Assembly (NCBI GenBank): GCA_933228675.1
Contig: OW121742.1
Span: 35,350,218 to 35,414,217, forward strand
Length of the DNA stretch: 64,000 nucleotides
DNA from: Stomorhina lunata
Lineage: Eukaryota; Arthropoda; Insecta; Diptera; Rhiniidae
Direction of reading: 5' to 3'
Shown: positions 12,842 to 24,439 of the stretch, in pieces
Position numbering within the stretch: the stretch's first letter is position 1
Layout: every line of letters begins with the position of its first letter
Program-made: the position numbers and the translations under genes
The notes under the pieces: generated by a model
The model's database searches: none
Seen by the model: only the letters and a program-made list of their open reading frames with translations
Told to the model about the DNA's origin: nothing

Positions 12842-13745
12842 TCTCAAACTAAAAATTTCCCGTAAAGGGAAATTTTGAAGTTGGGAAAATTTTACAAAAA
12901 AAACTTCAGATTAACATATTACTTTAATATTAAGCTTTAAATCATTAAAGCGACAGAAAACTTCCTTATATAAAAAATTTCCCAAAAAGGGAAATTTTTC
13001 AAGTCAAGGGAAATTTTTTAAGAATCAAAAAAATTAATTACTAGTTAACCATATAACATGAAAATCTAAAAAAAATTGGAAAATTGAATCAATGTAAAAT
13101 TTCCCTAAAGGGAAATTTCTTAACAAAGGCATATTTTAAGAACAAAGTACCTTATTTTCATATCTGTTAAATATAAAGGTTACGAACATTTAAGGCGAAA
13201 AAAACTGTGTATAAATAAAAATTTCCCCAAAAGGGAAATTTTTTTAATAAGGAGAATTTGAAGAAAAATTCCGATACTTTAATTATTTACTAAATGTAAT
13301 GTATGAAAATCTAAAAAAATTTCAAAAATGTCTTCAAACTAAAATTTCCCTTAAAGGGAAATTATGCAATCGAGGATAATTTCCATAAAAATGTACCTTA
13401 TTTTCTTTTCTATAAAATCTAAAGCTTAAAAATCTCAAAGTTAACAAAAAAAAATCGTAAAAAACCAAAATTTCCCCTAAAGGGAAATTTTGTTTTATTA
13501 AGGAAATTTTTAGCAAACAACACCATTTTAATTATTAAGCAAATATAAAGCATAAAAAACGAAAAATATTTAATTAATCTATTAAAAAAATAAATTTCCC
13601 ATAAGGGGAAATTTTTTTTTCTGAAAAGAAAATTAATAAAAAATTTAGCAATTAAATTCCCTTTAAAATACTAAACGGAAAAATTATTAAAATTTTGGAA
13701 AAACAATCTCAAAAAAAATTTCCCTTTTAGGCAAATTTTTTATTG
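12842..13745. repeat. Repeat family E: about 122-bp tandem unit with one TTTCCC/GGGAAA hairpin each
   Basis: Eight palindromes of the form AAATTTCCC-N(4-5)-GGGAAATTT occur at about 12849, 12985, 13098, 13220, 13341, 13469, 13593 and 13718 (the last imperfect). Spacings are about 136, 113, 122, 121, 128, 124 and 125. The DNA between hairpins is diverged but keeps recognisable words (AACATATAA, GAAAATCTAAAAAA, AAATATAAAG). The hairpin is the conserved part while the spacer has decayed. Function unknown. Confidence 0.8.
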
Positions 13746-14199
13746 ACATAGAAATTTTACAAAAAAAAAATATATTTATTTCTATATTTCAATTATAAAG
13801 TAGAAAAATGTTTAAAACTGATTTCTTGTAAACAAACTTTTCTAAAAACTATTTTTTGTTAATAGCCTTCAATGATTTGCTGGGTTAAGAACTTATATTT
13901 GATCTTGCGCTTTCAATTTTCTTATAAAAAAAAGTTTTCCTATTTTTGCTCTTGCAAAGATTTTTATTTTATTATCAATGAATTTCCTTTTCGTCTTGAC
14001 ACCATTTGAGAGTTTGGCAAGGATGTTTGATGACAGAATTAACCCAGATTTTAAAAATGGAGTTTTGATTGTCTGAAGAAACAGTTTAAAAGGAAATTAA
14101 ACATTTAACCATGAATTTATCACGAACTGAATCGAAGTTCATGGCCCAGTTTATTTTTTAGAAACAATAATAAATGAAAGAAACTAAAATCATCAAATT
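13746..14199. other. Unique AT-rich spacer
   Basis: No gene or repeat recognised apart from poly-A and poly-T tracts. Confidence 0.5.
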
Positions 14200-15868
14200 T
14201 TGTAAAAATTTCCTATAGATAAAAAAGAAATTATTGGAAAATTTCCTATAAAAATCAGAAATTTTTGAAAAATTTCATATAAAAATAAGAAAATTTAAAA
14301 AAATTTCCTATAAAAATAAGAAATTTTTTAAGAATTTCCTATAAAAATAAGAAATTAACAAAAAACTCCTATAAAAATAAGAAATTAAAAAAAAAACTCC
14401 TATAAAAATAAGAAATTAAAAAAAAAAGAAATGTTTAAAAATCTTTTGAAAAATTTCCTATAAAAATTAGAAATTTTTTTAAATTCCCTATCAAACTAAG
14501 ACTTTTTTTAAAATTTCCTATAAAAATAAGAAATTTTTGAAAAATTTCCTAAAAAATAAGAAATTTTTTAAAAATTTCCTGTAAAAATTTTCAAAAATTT
14601 CCTATAAAAATAAGAAAATTTTTAAGAACTTCCTATAAAAATAAGAAATTTAAAAAAAAATCCTATAAAAATAAGAAATTAAAAAAAACTCCTATAAAAA
14701 TTAGAAATGTTTAAACATCTTTTGAAAAATTTCCTATAAAAATTAGAAATTTTTTAAAAATTCCCTATAAAAATAAGAAATTTTTGAAAAATTTCCTGTG
14801 AAAATAAGAAATTTTTGAAAAATTTCTTGTAAAAATCAGAAATATTTTAAAAATTTCCTATACAAATAAAAAATTTTTGAAAAATTTTCTATATAAATAA
14901 CAAATTTTTGAAAAATTTTCTATGAAAATAAAAATTTTTTGAAAAATTTCCTTAAAAAAAATTTTTGAAGAATTTCCTATAAAAATAGGAAATTTTTAAA
15001 AAATTTCGTATTAAAATAAGAAATTTTTGAAAAACTTCCAATAAAAATAAGAAATTTTACTAAAAATTTCCGATAAAAATGTTTTTTAAATGTTTCTAAA
15101 CATTTAAAAAATTTTCTATAAAAATAAGGAATTTTTAAAAATTTTCTAAAAAAAATAAAATATTTTTGTAAAATTTCCTATAAAAGTAGGAATTTTTTTT
15201 TTTTTAATTTCCTATAAAAGTATGAAATTTTTGAAAAGTTTCTTATAAAAGTAGGAAATTTTTGAAAAATTTCCTTAAAAATAGAAAATTTTTGAAAAAT
15301 TTACAATAAAAATAGAAAATTTTTGAAAAATTTTCAATAAAAACAGAAAATTTTTGAAAAAGTATGAAATTTTTGAAAAGTTTCTTATAAAAGTAGGAAA
15401 TTTTTTGAAAAAGTTCCTTAAAAATAGAAAATTTTTGAAAAATTTCCAATAAAAATAGAAAATTTTTGAAAAATTTTCAATAAAAATAGAAAATTTTTGA
15501 AAAAATTTCTACAAAATTTTCTATAAAAATTTCTTATTTTTTTATAAGAAAATTTTCAAAAATTTCTCATTTTTATAGGAAATTTTCAAAAATTTCGTAT
15601 TTTTATAGAAAATTTTCCAAAGATTTCTTTTTTTTAATACGAAATTTTTGAAAGATTTCTTATTTTTATAGAAAATTTTTGAAAAATTGTTTATTTTTAT
15701 AAGAAAAATTTCAAAGATATCTTATTTTTAAAAGAAATTTTTTAAAAATTTCTTGTTTTTAAAGGAAATGTTTTAAAAATTTCTTGTTTTTAAAGGAAAT
15801 TTTTTAGAAAATTCTGATTTTTCTATAGGAAATTTTTCAAAGTTTACTTATTTTTAATATTTAAATTT
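14200..15868. repeat. Minisatellite array A4 with an internal orientation switch
   Basis: From 14200 to about 15505 units are in the CCTATAAAAATAAGAAATTT orientation. At about 15510-15545 the array flips and runs to 15868 in the TTATTTTTATAGGAAATTT orientation. The repeated block AGTATGAAATTTTTGAAAAG at about 15212 and 15361 marks a local duplication of roughly 150 bp. Highly diverged copies. Confidence 0.93.
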
Positions 15869-16774
15869 CCCTAAAAATTTAAATTTACCTAATAACTTGA
15901 TTAATTTATGTTTTGAAGAGATTAACCTTTTTTGAGGGGAGTGTTCCCTTTTCCACAATTTTTTTTTTAAATCCATAAATTATTTATTCGAAAAAAAACT
16001 TACTCCCGTTAGTGGTAAAAGTTAACAAATTTATTTAAATCTTGGTAATTTCTTTTAATATCGTTCCTATGATGAATTATAATTAATTTAACGTTGGTTT
16101 TATAACCCCAAATAACAAACATTTTGTTGATTTGAATATTTATTGTATTTGTCTAACCCAAATCTTTAAACTTCAATAAAACCACAAACAACTAAACAAT
16201 AAATCAATGTTAAACTTTATTAGATAATTTCTAACTTTTTTTTTTTTTTTTTTTGAAAAATACCCAAATATTCCTTCACTTCGTTTGAAATCAAAACCCA
16301 TGATATTCAATCACTAAAACGTAATAATATTTCCCCCTCTCTCTAGAAAAGTTAATCTAGTTAATTTCAAAATAACCCACAAAAAAATATAAAAGAATCT
16401 CGATCACTCGATTCATTTCTATCGATTTGAAATTGACCTACAAAAATCTATAGAAAACTATTTTTTGTGTTTATAGCTTTTCTTTATCTGATGAAATACG
16501 TTAAATTTTTTCAATTTTCTAATATTGTGGACACAGTCTTTAGCTTCAGCTAAATGACTAAAGTTTTAGTAAGTCCGTCCGTATAGTCAATCAATTCTCA
16601 GTCATTGAATTTAACTTATAACTTTACGAGTATGATTCAATATGAAGCCATATCTTCTTGTCCATATCTAAATGATAAATGATTGAGACGACTTTAGTTT
16701 AATTCTGTTATTAATTTTCCTCTTCTATATTGGCAACAAAGAATGCATATCACAAATATTAAAATATTAAAAAC
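15869..16774. other. Unique AT-rich spacer
   Basis: Intron-like sequence with a long T tract near 16237-16253. No coding frame or known element recognised. Confidence 0.5.
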
Positions 16775-18268
16775 TTTTGAATTTCTTATTTTTATAGCAA
16801 ATTTTGAAAAATTATTTATTTTTATAGGAAATTTTTCAAAAATTTCTTATTTTTATAGGAAATTTTTCAAAAATTTCTTATTTTTATAGGAAATTTTTCA
16901 AAAATTTCTTATTTTTATAGGAAATTTTTCAAGAATTTCTTATTTTTATAGGAGATTTTTCAAAAATTTCTTATTTTTATAGGAAATTTTTCAAAAATTT
17001 CTTATTTTTATAGGAAATTTTTCAAAAATTTCTTATTTTTATAGGAAATTTTTCAAAAATTTCTTATTTTTATAGGAAATTTTTCAAAAATTTCTTATTT
17101 TTATAGGAAAATTTTCAAAAATTTATTTTTATAGGAAATTTTTAAAAAATTTCTTATTTTTATAGGAAATTTTTCAAAAATTTCATATTTTTAAAGGAAA
17201 TTTTTCAAAAATTTCTTATTTTTATAGGAAATTTTTCAAAAATTTCTTATTTCTATAGGAAATTTTTCAAAAATTTCTTATTTCTATAGGAAATTTTTCA
17301 AAAATTTCTTATTTCTATAGGAAATTTTTCAAAAATTTCTTATTTCTATAGGAAAAATTTCTTATTTTTATAGGAAAAATTTCTTATTTTTATAGGAAAA
17401 ATTTCTTATTTTTATAGGAAATTTTTCAAACATTTCTTATTTTTAAAGGAAATTTTTCAAAAATTTCTTATTTTTATAGGAAATTTTTCAAAAATTTCTT
17501 ATTTTTATAGGAAATTTTTCAAAAATTTCTTATTTTTATAGGAAATTTTTCAAAAATTTCTTATTTTTTTACAGATTTTTTTTAATTTCTTATTTTTACA
17601 CGAAATTTTTCAACAATTTCTTATTTTATAGAAAATTTTTCAAAAATTTCTTATTTTATAGGAAATTTTGCAAAAATTTCTTATTTGTATAGGAAATTTT
17701 TCAACATTTTGTCGAAAACTTCTTATTTTATAGGAAATTTTTCGAAAATTTCTTATTTTTATAAGAATTTTTTTAAAAATTTCTTATTTTTGTGGGAAGT
17801 TTTTAAAAAATGTCTTATTTTTATAGCAAATTTTCAAAAATTTCTAATTTTTATAGGAAATTTTTCAAAAATTTCTTATTTTTATAGGAAATTTTTTAAA
17901 AATTTCTTATTTTTATACGAAATTTTTCAAAAATTTCTTATTTTTATAGAAAATTTTTCAAAATTTTTTTATTTTTATAGGAAATTTTTCAAAATATTTT
18001 TATAGGAAATTTTCCAAAAATTTCTTATTTTATAGGAAATTTTTCAAAAATTTCTTATTTTTATAGGAAATTTTTTAAAAATTTCTTATTTTTATAGGAA
18101 ATTTTTCAAAAATTTCTTTTTTTATAGGAAATTTTTCAAAAATTTCTTATTTTAATAGGAAATTTTTAATTTTTTTGTTATTTGTACAGAAAATTTTTAA
18201 AAATTTCTTATTTTTTATTTATAAAGGAAAATTTTAAAAATTTTCTTATTTTTATAGGAAATTTTTCA
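16775..18268 (+). repeat. Minisatellite array A5 (31-bp unit), about 48 copies, fairly homogeneous
   Basis: Units read AGGAAATTTTTCAAAAATTT plus CTTATTTTTAT. The stretch 16820-17560 is close to perfect, with local variant blocks (TTATTTCTATAGG at 17250-17350; truncated units TTATTTTTATAGGAAAAATT at 17350-17410). The 106-codon frame at 17685-18005 is only a translation of the repeat. Confidence 0.95.
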
Positions 18269-19904
18269 GTTAAAAAATTTTCAGTGTTGCCATTATTTAT
18301 TCTTACAAACATTTTTTACTTCCCAAGTTCATTTAAACTTGTTCCACTGTGTATTTTATCTTTTTTTTTAATTTTCTTTTCCAAAGCACATCTAAATTGA
18401 TCTCATTTTAAACGTTTTAGTTTTGTTTGAAAAATAAATTAGCACCTGAATAATTTAAGTCAAAATATTATAAAAGTTGATGATAAATTGTAGAAATTGG
18501 TAATTAAAAATTTTAGAAAATTTATTCAAAATTGATTTGTAATATTTCTTTAACAGTTTTTGTGAAGTTTTTATAGATTTTGGGGACATTTAACGATTTT
18601 ATTGTTTTATAGACTTTCAAAATTTATTGACTTTATTAATGATAAAAGATCAAAGAAAAACTTACCGGAAACTATAAAATTATGTTAAAAATTTAGGAAA
18701 TAACAAAAAGATTGATAATTACCTGTAAAGAAAGGAAAAAGAGTATAATTAAAAAAAGCTTATATTTAAATGATTAAGAGCTTAAATAATATTAAAAGTA
18801 GGAAAAATATTGAGTTTCTGTCTTAAAATCTGTTAATTTTTTTCCCATGTAAATATCTTAATATTTCTTTCCCATATATTTGCCACTCCACTTTAAATTT
18901 TAGTGTAATTTTCATTTATTTCATTAGTTGCATAATTTTTCCTTAATGTGATTGTCTTTTATTGTTTTCAATGGTAATTTCAAATGTTCGAAAATTCATG
19001 TGATTTCGAAATATTTTCAAATTTTATCACTTTAAATGGTCATTACAATGTTTTTTGGTTTTAATTTTTATTTTTAGTTTTTTTCACATTAAATAATACC
19101 ACAAATTTTAAAAGCATGTAACAACTGTTTTACCACTCTAAATAACAATTGAAAGCACGAGCAAAAATTTGTGGAAAAAATCGTAAAAATGAAAATAAAA
19201 ACTAAAAAAACGCATAAACACCAAAAATGGTAACATTTTTGAGCACATAAACCAAACCATTGTAATGTAGGAGGCGTTTTCATTATGCCCATCGCCGCCT
19301 GCCTTCTTTTTTTTTCTTCTTTTGCGTCCGATGAAAACTAAAGACACAAGTCAATGCTCAATAAAGGCCCCAAAGTCTTTTGGTACAAAACCTAAAAACA
19401 ATTTATGGTTTTGGCTCTAGTTAATGTAAAGCAGCTGTAGTTTCTTTTGACGTCTTTACTACTAAATACTTTTGAAATCTTCCGTTTTTGGTGTTACAAA
19501 TAAAGTTATATATTTTTTAGCAATTCGATTCCTAGTCGGACTCCAACAGGCAATAGGTTTGCGATCGAACTGAATAAATGAATAAATAAATAGATTTGTT
19601 TGTTGCAACAACAACAACAAAAAATCTGTATTACCAAATTCCAAAATCTCTACATTTTACTATAAACTTCCTTTTTAACGCATATTTTGTTGGTTTATTA
19701 CGTTGTTTTCTTCTTTTTCTCTCCTAAGTCGTGATTAGGTTCAGGTGACTTTTGTGTGATAAATATTTTGTTTATCACTTGTGGAAACATTTCGAATTGG
19801 CTTCCTACCATAAATTTAGCTATGGCTAGATTTGTGAGAGATTTTATTATAATTTATTGGAGCTTAGACATAAGCATTCAAAAATTGAACATAAACATTC
19901 AAAA
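18269..19904. other. Unique AT-rich spacer
   Basis: No gene recognised. A CAACAACAACAACAA microsatellite occurs at about 19606-19621. Small frames on both strands are unsupported. Confidence 0.5.
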
Positions 19905-22110
19905 AGAAATTTTTGAAAAATTTTCTAAAAAAAGGAAAATTTGAAAAATTTCCTTAAAATAATAAGAAATTTTGAAAAATTTCCTTTCCTCAAAAGAGAT
20001 TTGAAAAATTTCCTATAAAAGTAAGAAATTTTTGAAAAATTTCCTATAAAAAAAAATTTCTTGTAAAAATAAGAAATTTTTTTTTAAATTTCCTATAAAA
20101 ATAAGAATTTAAAAAAAAATTCTATAAAGATAAGAAATTTTTGAAAATTTTCCTATAAAAACAAGAAATTTTTAAAAAATTTACTGTAAAAATAAGAAAT
20201 TTTTGAAAATTTTCCTATAAAAATAAGAAATTTTTGAAAAATTTCCTTTAAAAATATGAAATTTTTGAAAATTTTCCTATAAAAATAAGAAATTTTTGCA
20301 AAAATGTCCTATAAAAACAAGAAATTTTTGAAAAATTTCCTATAAAAACAAGAAATTTTTGAAAAATTTCCTATAAAAATAAGAAATTTTTGAAAATTTT
20401 CCTATAAAAATAAGAAATTTTTGAAAATTTTCCTATAAAAATATGAAATTTTTGAAAAATTATCTATAAAAATATGAAATTTTTGAAAAAATTCCTATAA
20501 AAATAAGAAACTTTTGAAAAATTTCCTATAAAAATAGGAAATTTTTGAAAAATTATCTATAAAAATTAAAAAAAAACCTATAAAAATAAGAAACTTTTGA
20601 AACATTTCCTATTAAAGTAAGAAATTTTTAAAAAATTTCCTATAAAAATAAGTTTTTGAAACAATTCCAATATAAACAAGAAATTTTTGAAAAATTTCCT
20701 ATAAAAATAAGAAATTTTTCAATAATTTTCTATAAAAACAAGAAATTTTTGAATAATTTCCTATAAACATAAGAAATTTTTGAAAATTTTCCTATAAAAA
20801 TAAGAAATTTTTGAAAAATTTTCTATAAAAATACGAAACTTTTGAAAAATTTCCTATGAAAATAAGAAATTTTTGAAAAATTTCCTATAAAAATAAGAAA
20901 TTTTTGAAAAAATTACAAAAAAAAACCTATAAAAATAAGAAAATTTTGAAACATTTCGTATTAAAGTAAGAAATTTTTAAAAAATTTCCTATAAAAATAA
21001 GAAGTTTTTGAAACATTTCCAATATAAACAAGAAATTTTTGAAAAACTTCCTATAAAAAAAAGAAATTTTTGAAAAATAAGACATTTTTGAAAAGTATGA
21101 AATGTTTGAAAAATTTCCTATAAAAATAAGAAATTTTTTAAAAAATTTCTATAAAATATAAGAAATTTTTAAAAAATTTCCTATAAAAAAAGAAATTTTT
21201 TAAAAATTTTCTATAAAAATAAGAAAGTTTTAAAAAATTTAACCATAAAAGTAAAAAAAATTTGAAAAATTTCCTATAAAAATAGGGAATTTTTAAAAAT
21301 TTTCTATAAAAATAAGAAATTTTTAAAAAATTTCCTATAAAAATAAGAAATTTTTAAGAAATTTCCTATAAAAATACGAAATTTTTAAAAAATTTTCCAT
21401 AAAAATAAGAAATTTTTAAAAAATTTCGTATAAAAATAAGAAATTTTTAAAAAATTTCCTATAAAAATAAGAAATTATTTAAAAATTTCCTATAATAATA
21501 TTTTGAAATTTTTAGAAAATTTCTTGTAAAAATAAGAAATATTTGATAAATTTTCTATAAAAATAAAAAAAAAATTAAAACTTTCCTATAAAAATAAAAA
21601 AAAAAATTAAAAATTTTCTATAAAAATAAGAAATTTTTGAAAAATTTCCTATAAAAATAAGAAATTTTTTAAAAATTTCCTATAAAAATAAGAAATTTTT
21701 TAAAAATTTCCTATAAAAATAAGAAATTTTTTAAAAATTTCCTATAAAAATAAGAAATTCATGAAAAATTTCTTAGAAAAATAAGAAATTTTTGGAATAT
21801 TTCTTATAAAAATAAGAAATTTTTAAAAAATGTCTTATAAAACATAAGAAATTTTTGAAAAATAAAAAATTTACTAAAAAAAAATAGGAAATTTTATAAA
21901 AATAACAAAATTTTTAAAAATTTAATAAAAAAAATATAAGAAATTTTTGAAAAATTTCATATAAATATAAGAAGTAATTGAAAAATTTTCTATAAAATAT
22001 GAAATTTTTGAAAAATTTCCTATAAAAATACAAGATCTTGGATAAATTAAGAAACATTATTAGAAATTTTTGCAAAATTTCCTATAAAAAAATAATTTTT
22101 TAAAAACTTT
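19905..22110 (-). repeat. Minisatellite array A6 (31-bp unit, reversed)
   Basis: Units of CCTATAAAAATAAGAAATTT plus TTGAAAAATTT, moderately diverged. A block around 20555-20700 (AAAAAAACCTATAAAAATAAG ... AATATAAACAAG) recurs at about 20920-21050, indicating duplication of about 365 bp. It is opposite in orientation to A5, 1.6 kb away. Confidence 0.94.
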
Positions 22111-22371
22111 AAAAAATAAAAGTCATCCTGAAACTGCTGAGTCATCCTAAAACCGCTAAGACATTACGAAAAACTGCTGAGTTGTATTAAAACTGCTGAG
22201 TCATCTTAAACTGCTGAATCATCCATAAGATGCTAGGTCATTCTTAAAACTGCTGGATCATCCTAAAACTGTTAAATCATATAGAACTGCTGAGTCATCC
22301 TAAAACATTCTTATAACTGCTGAATCTTCCTAAAACTGCTAAATCATACTAGAACTGCTGGGTCATCTATG
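22111..22371 (+). repeat. Repeat family F: about 20-bp unit (AAACTGCTGAGTCATCCTAA)
   Basis: About a dozen degenerate tandem copies of AACTGCTGAGTCATCCTAAA, abutting array A6 on the left and array B1 on the right with no unique spacer. A short related fragment (AAAACATCCTAAAG) reappears inside B1 near 22757. Confidence 0.85.
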
Positions 22372-23295
22372 GAAATGTTTGCTTATCGTCAACTTTTCTA
22401 TAGAAATGTTTGCCTGTCGTCAACTTTTCTATAGAAATGTTGGCCTATCGTCAACTTTTCTTTAGAAATGTTGGCCTATCGCCATCTTTTCTATAGAAAT
22501 GTTGGCCTATCGTCAACTTTTCTATAGAAATTTTGGCATTTGGTCAACTTTTCTATAGAAATGTTGGCATATCATCAAATTTTCTATAGAAATGTTGGCC
22601 TATCGTCAACTTTTCTATAGAAATGTCGGTCTATCGTCAACTTTTCTATATAAATTTTTGCATTTAGTCAACTTTTCTATAGAAATGTTGGCCTATCGTC
22701 AACTTTTCTATAGAAATGTTGGCCTATCGTTAATTTTTCTATTTCAAAAACTTTCTAAAACATCCTAAAGTTGCCTATCGTCAACTTTTCTATAGAAGTG
22801 TTTGCCTATAGTCAACTTATCTATAGAAATGTTTGCCTATTGTCAACTTTTCTATAGAAATGTGTGCCTATTGTTAACTTTTCTATAGAAAAGTTTGACT
22901 ATCTTAAACTTTTCAATACAAATGTTAGCATATCGTTAACTTTTCTATAGAATTGTTAGCCTATCGTCAACTTTTCATTAGAAATGTTGGCCTATCGTCA
23001 ACTTTTCTATAGAAATGTTGGCCTATCTTTAACTTTTCTATAGAAATGTTGGCCTATCGTAAACTTTTCTATAGAAATGTTGGCCCATCGTCAACTTTTC
23101 TATAGAAATGTTTGTCTATCGTCAACTTTTTGTAGAAATGTTGGGCTATCGTCAACTTTTCTTTAGAAATGTTTGCCTTTTGTCAAGTCTTCTATAGAAA
23201 ACTTTTAGTATCGTAAACTTTTCTATAGAAATGTTTGCCTTTTCTCAACTTTCTATAGAAATGTTTGCATATCGTCATGTTTTCTATAGAAATAT
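22372..23295 (+). repeat. Minisatellite array B1 (31-bp unit), about 30 copies, diverged
   Basis: Units read TTTTCTATAGAAATGTTGGC then CTATCGTCAAC. The left part mostly uses GTTGGCC, the right part GTTTGCC. Many point differences mark this as the oldest of the four B arrays. Confidence 0.95.
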
Positions 23296-24439
23296 TTTAA
23301 TCGTAATCGAAATATTGTGTAAAGAAAATATGTGATAATTAACTTTATTTTTTTGACTAATGTTTCCTATCAAGGCTCAAGTGCCTTGAGTTTTAACATT
23401 ATTAGCCATTTGTCTCTTTTATTAAAAATATTATACTTTTCATATGTTACACAACACATCATCTCTCCCTCACGTTTAATCCATCTAAAGATCTAAATGA
23501 CTGACCATTTTACTCCATTGCCGTTAAGCTGATCACTATGACTCGGCAGCATGCAGCAAGCAGAGGCAGTATTACCAATTACCTCAGCGGATATTAAAGC
23601 AGCAGAATCGTAATGAAAATTATGAATTCAAACGTTGTTTTTTATTAGTTTGTCTTAATATTTGATTTTCTCTCTATTCATTTTGGGTGGACTTTTTTCT
23701 TATTTGCTTCTAAAATATGTTCCATTAAATAAAAATGAAGAAAAAGGTAAAGTGAAACCCGCTTGTAGCTGATGATGATGTTGTGGACCATTTGGTTAAT
23801 CCGTTAAATTTTCAATAAAAGATTTTACACAAAAATTAAAAAAAAGAAACAATGTCTTAAAAAAAAGTTACAAAATAATGCTCTCATTACATGTGTTTTT
23901 TGTTTCGTTTTTACAACAATTGTAATGTTTTTTCTTAATGGTTCCAAAAAAAAAAAAAAAGTTTCACTTTCTTTAATGATCTTGAGTTTTTATTTCAACT
24001 TCTGACTTCTTTCTTTCTATGACTCCTCGAAACAATTGGCCGAAATTCAAAAAATATAAAAAACGAAATAGAAATTATGATTATTTTTTGTAAATTGTTA
24101 CTTGCATTTTCGCTCAAATCTTTTTTTTTTAATTTTATTTTTTTATTACCGTCTTATGACTTGAAATTTAAGATTTGTTGCTTTAATTTGAATAGTTTTG
24201 TGATTTTAGGAAATAGTTTTTTTTTATTTTCATCTCTTTCCATCCTTCTCTATAAAATTGGTAATAATGTATGGGGCAATTGCTATAAATATCCATTCCA
24301 GGTTGATTAGTGAAACTTTGTACAACCAAGTGTTTTCTTAAGGCTCATTAAGTTTTGATTTTTCTATTAAAGAATCAACTATTTAACTTTAAGAGACTTT
24401 TGAGACGTTTTTGCAAAAGAAATTTATTTTTTTACTTTC
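23296..24439. other. Unique spacer
   Basis: Intron-like. A locally less AT-rich patch at 23530-23610 (CTCGGCAGCATGCAGCAAGC) is not part of any repeat and carries only a 19-codon frame. No gene recognised. Confidence 0.45.

Noticed and set aside
17685..18005. 106-codon frame rich in FYRKFFKNFLFL repeats
   Set aside because: It is a direct translation of the 31-bp satellite. The same applies to frames at 15243-15449, 42710-42958, 51625-51852 and 53170-53421.
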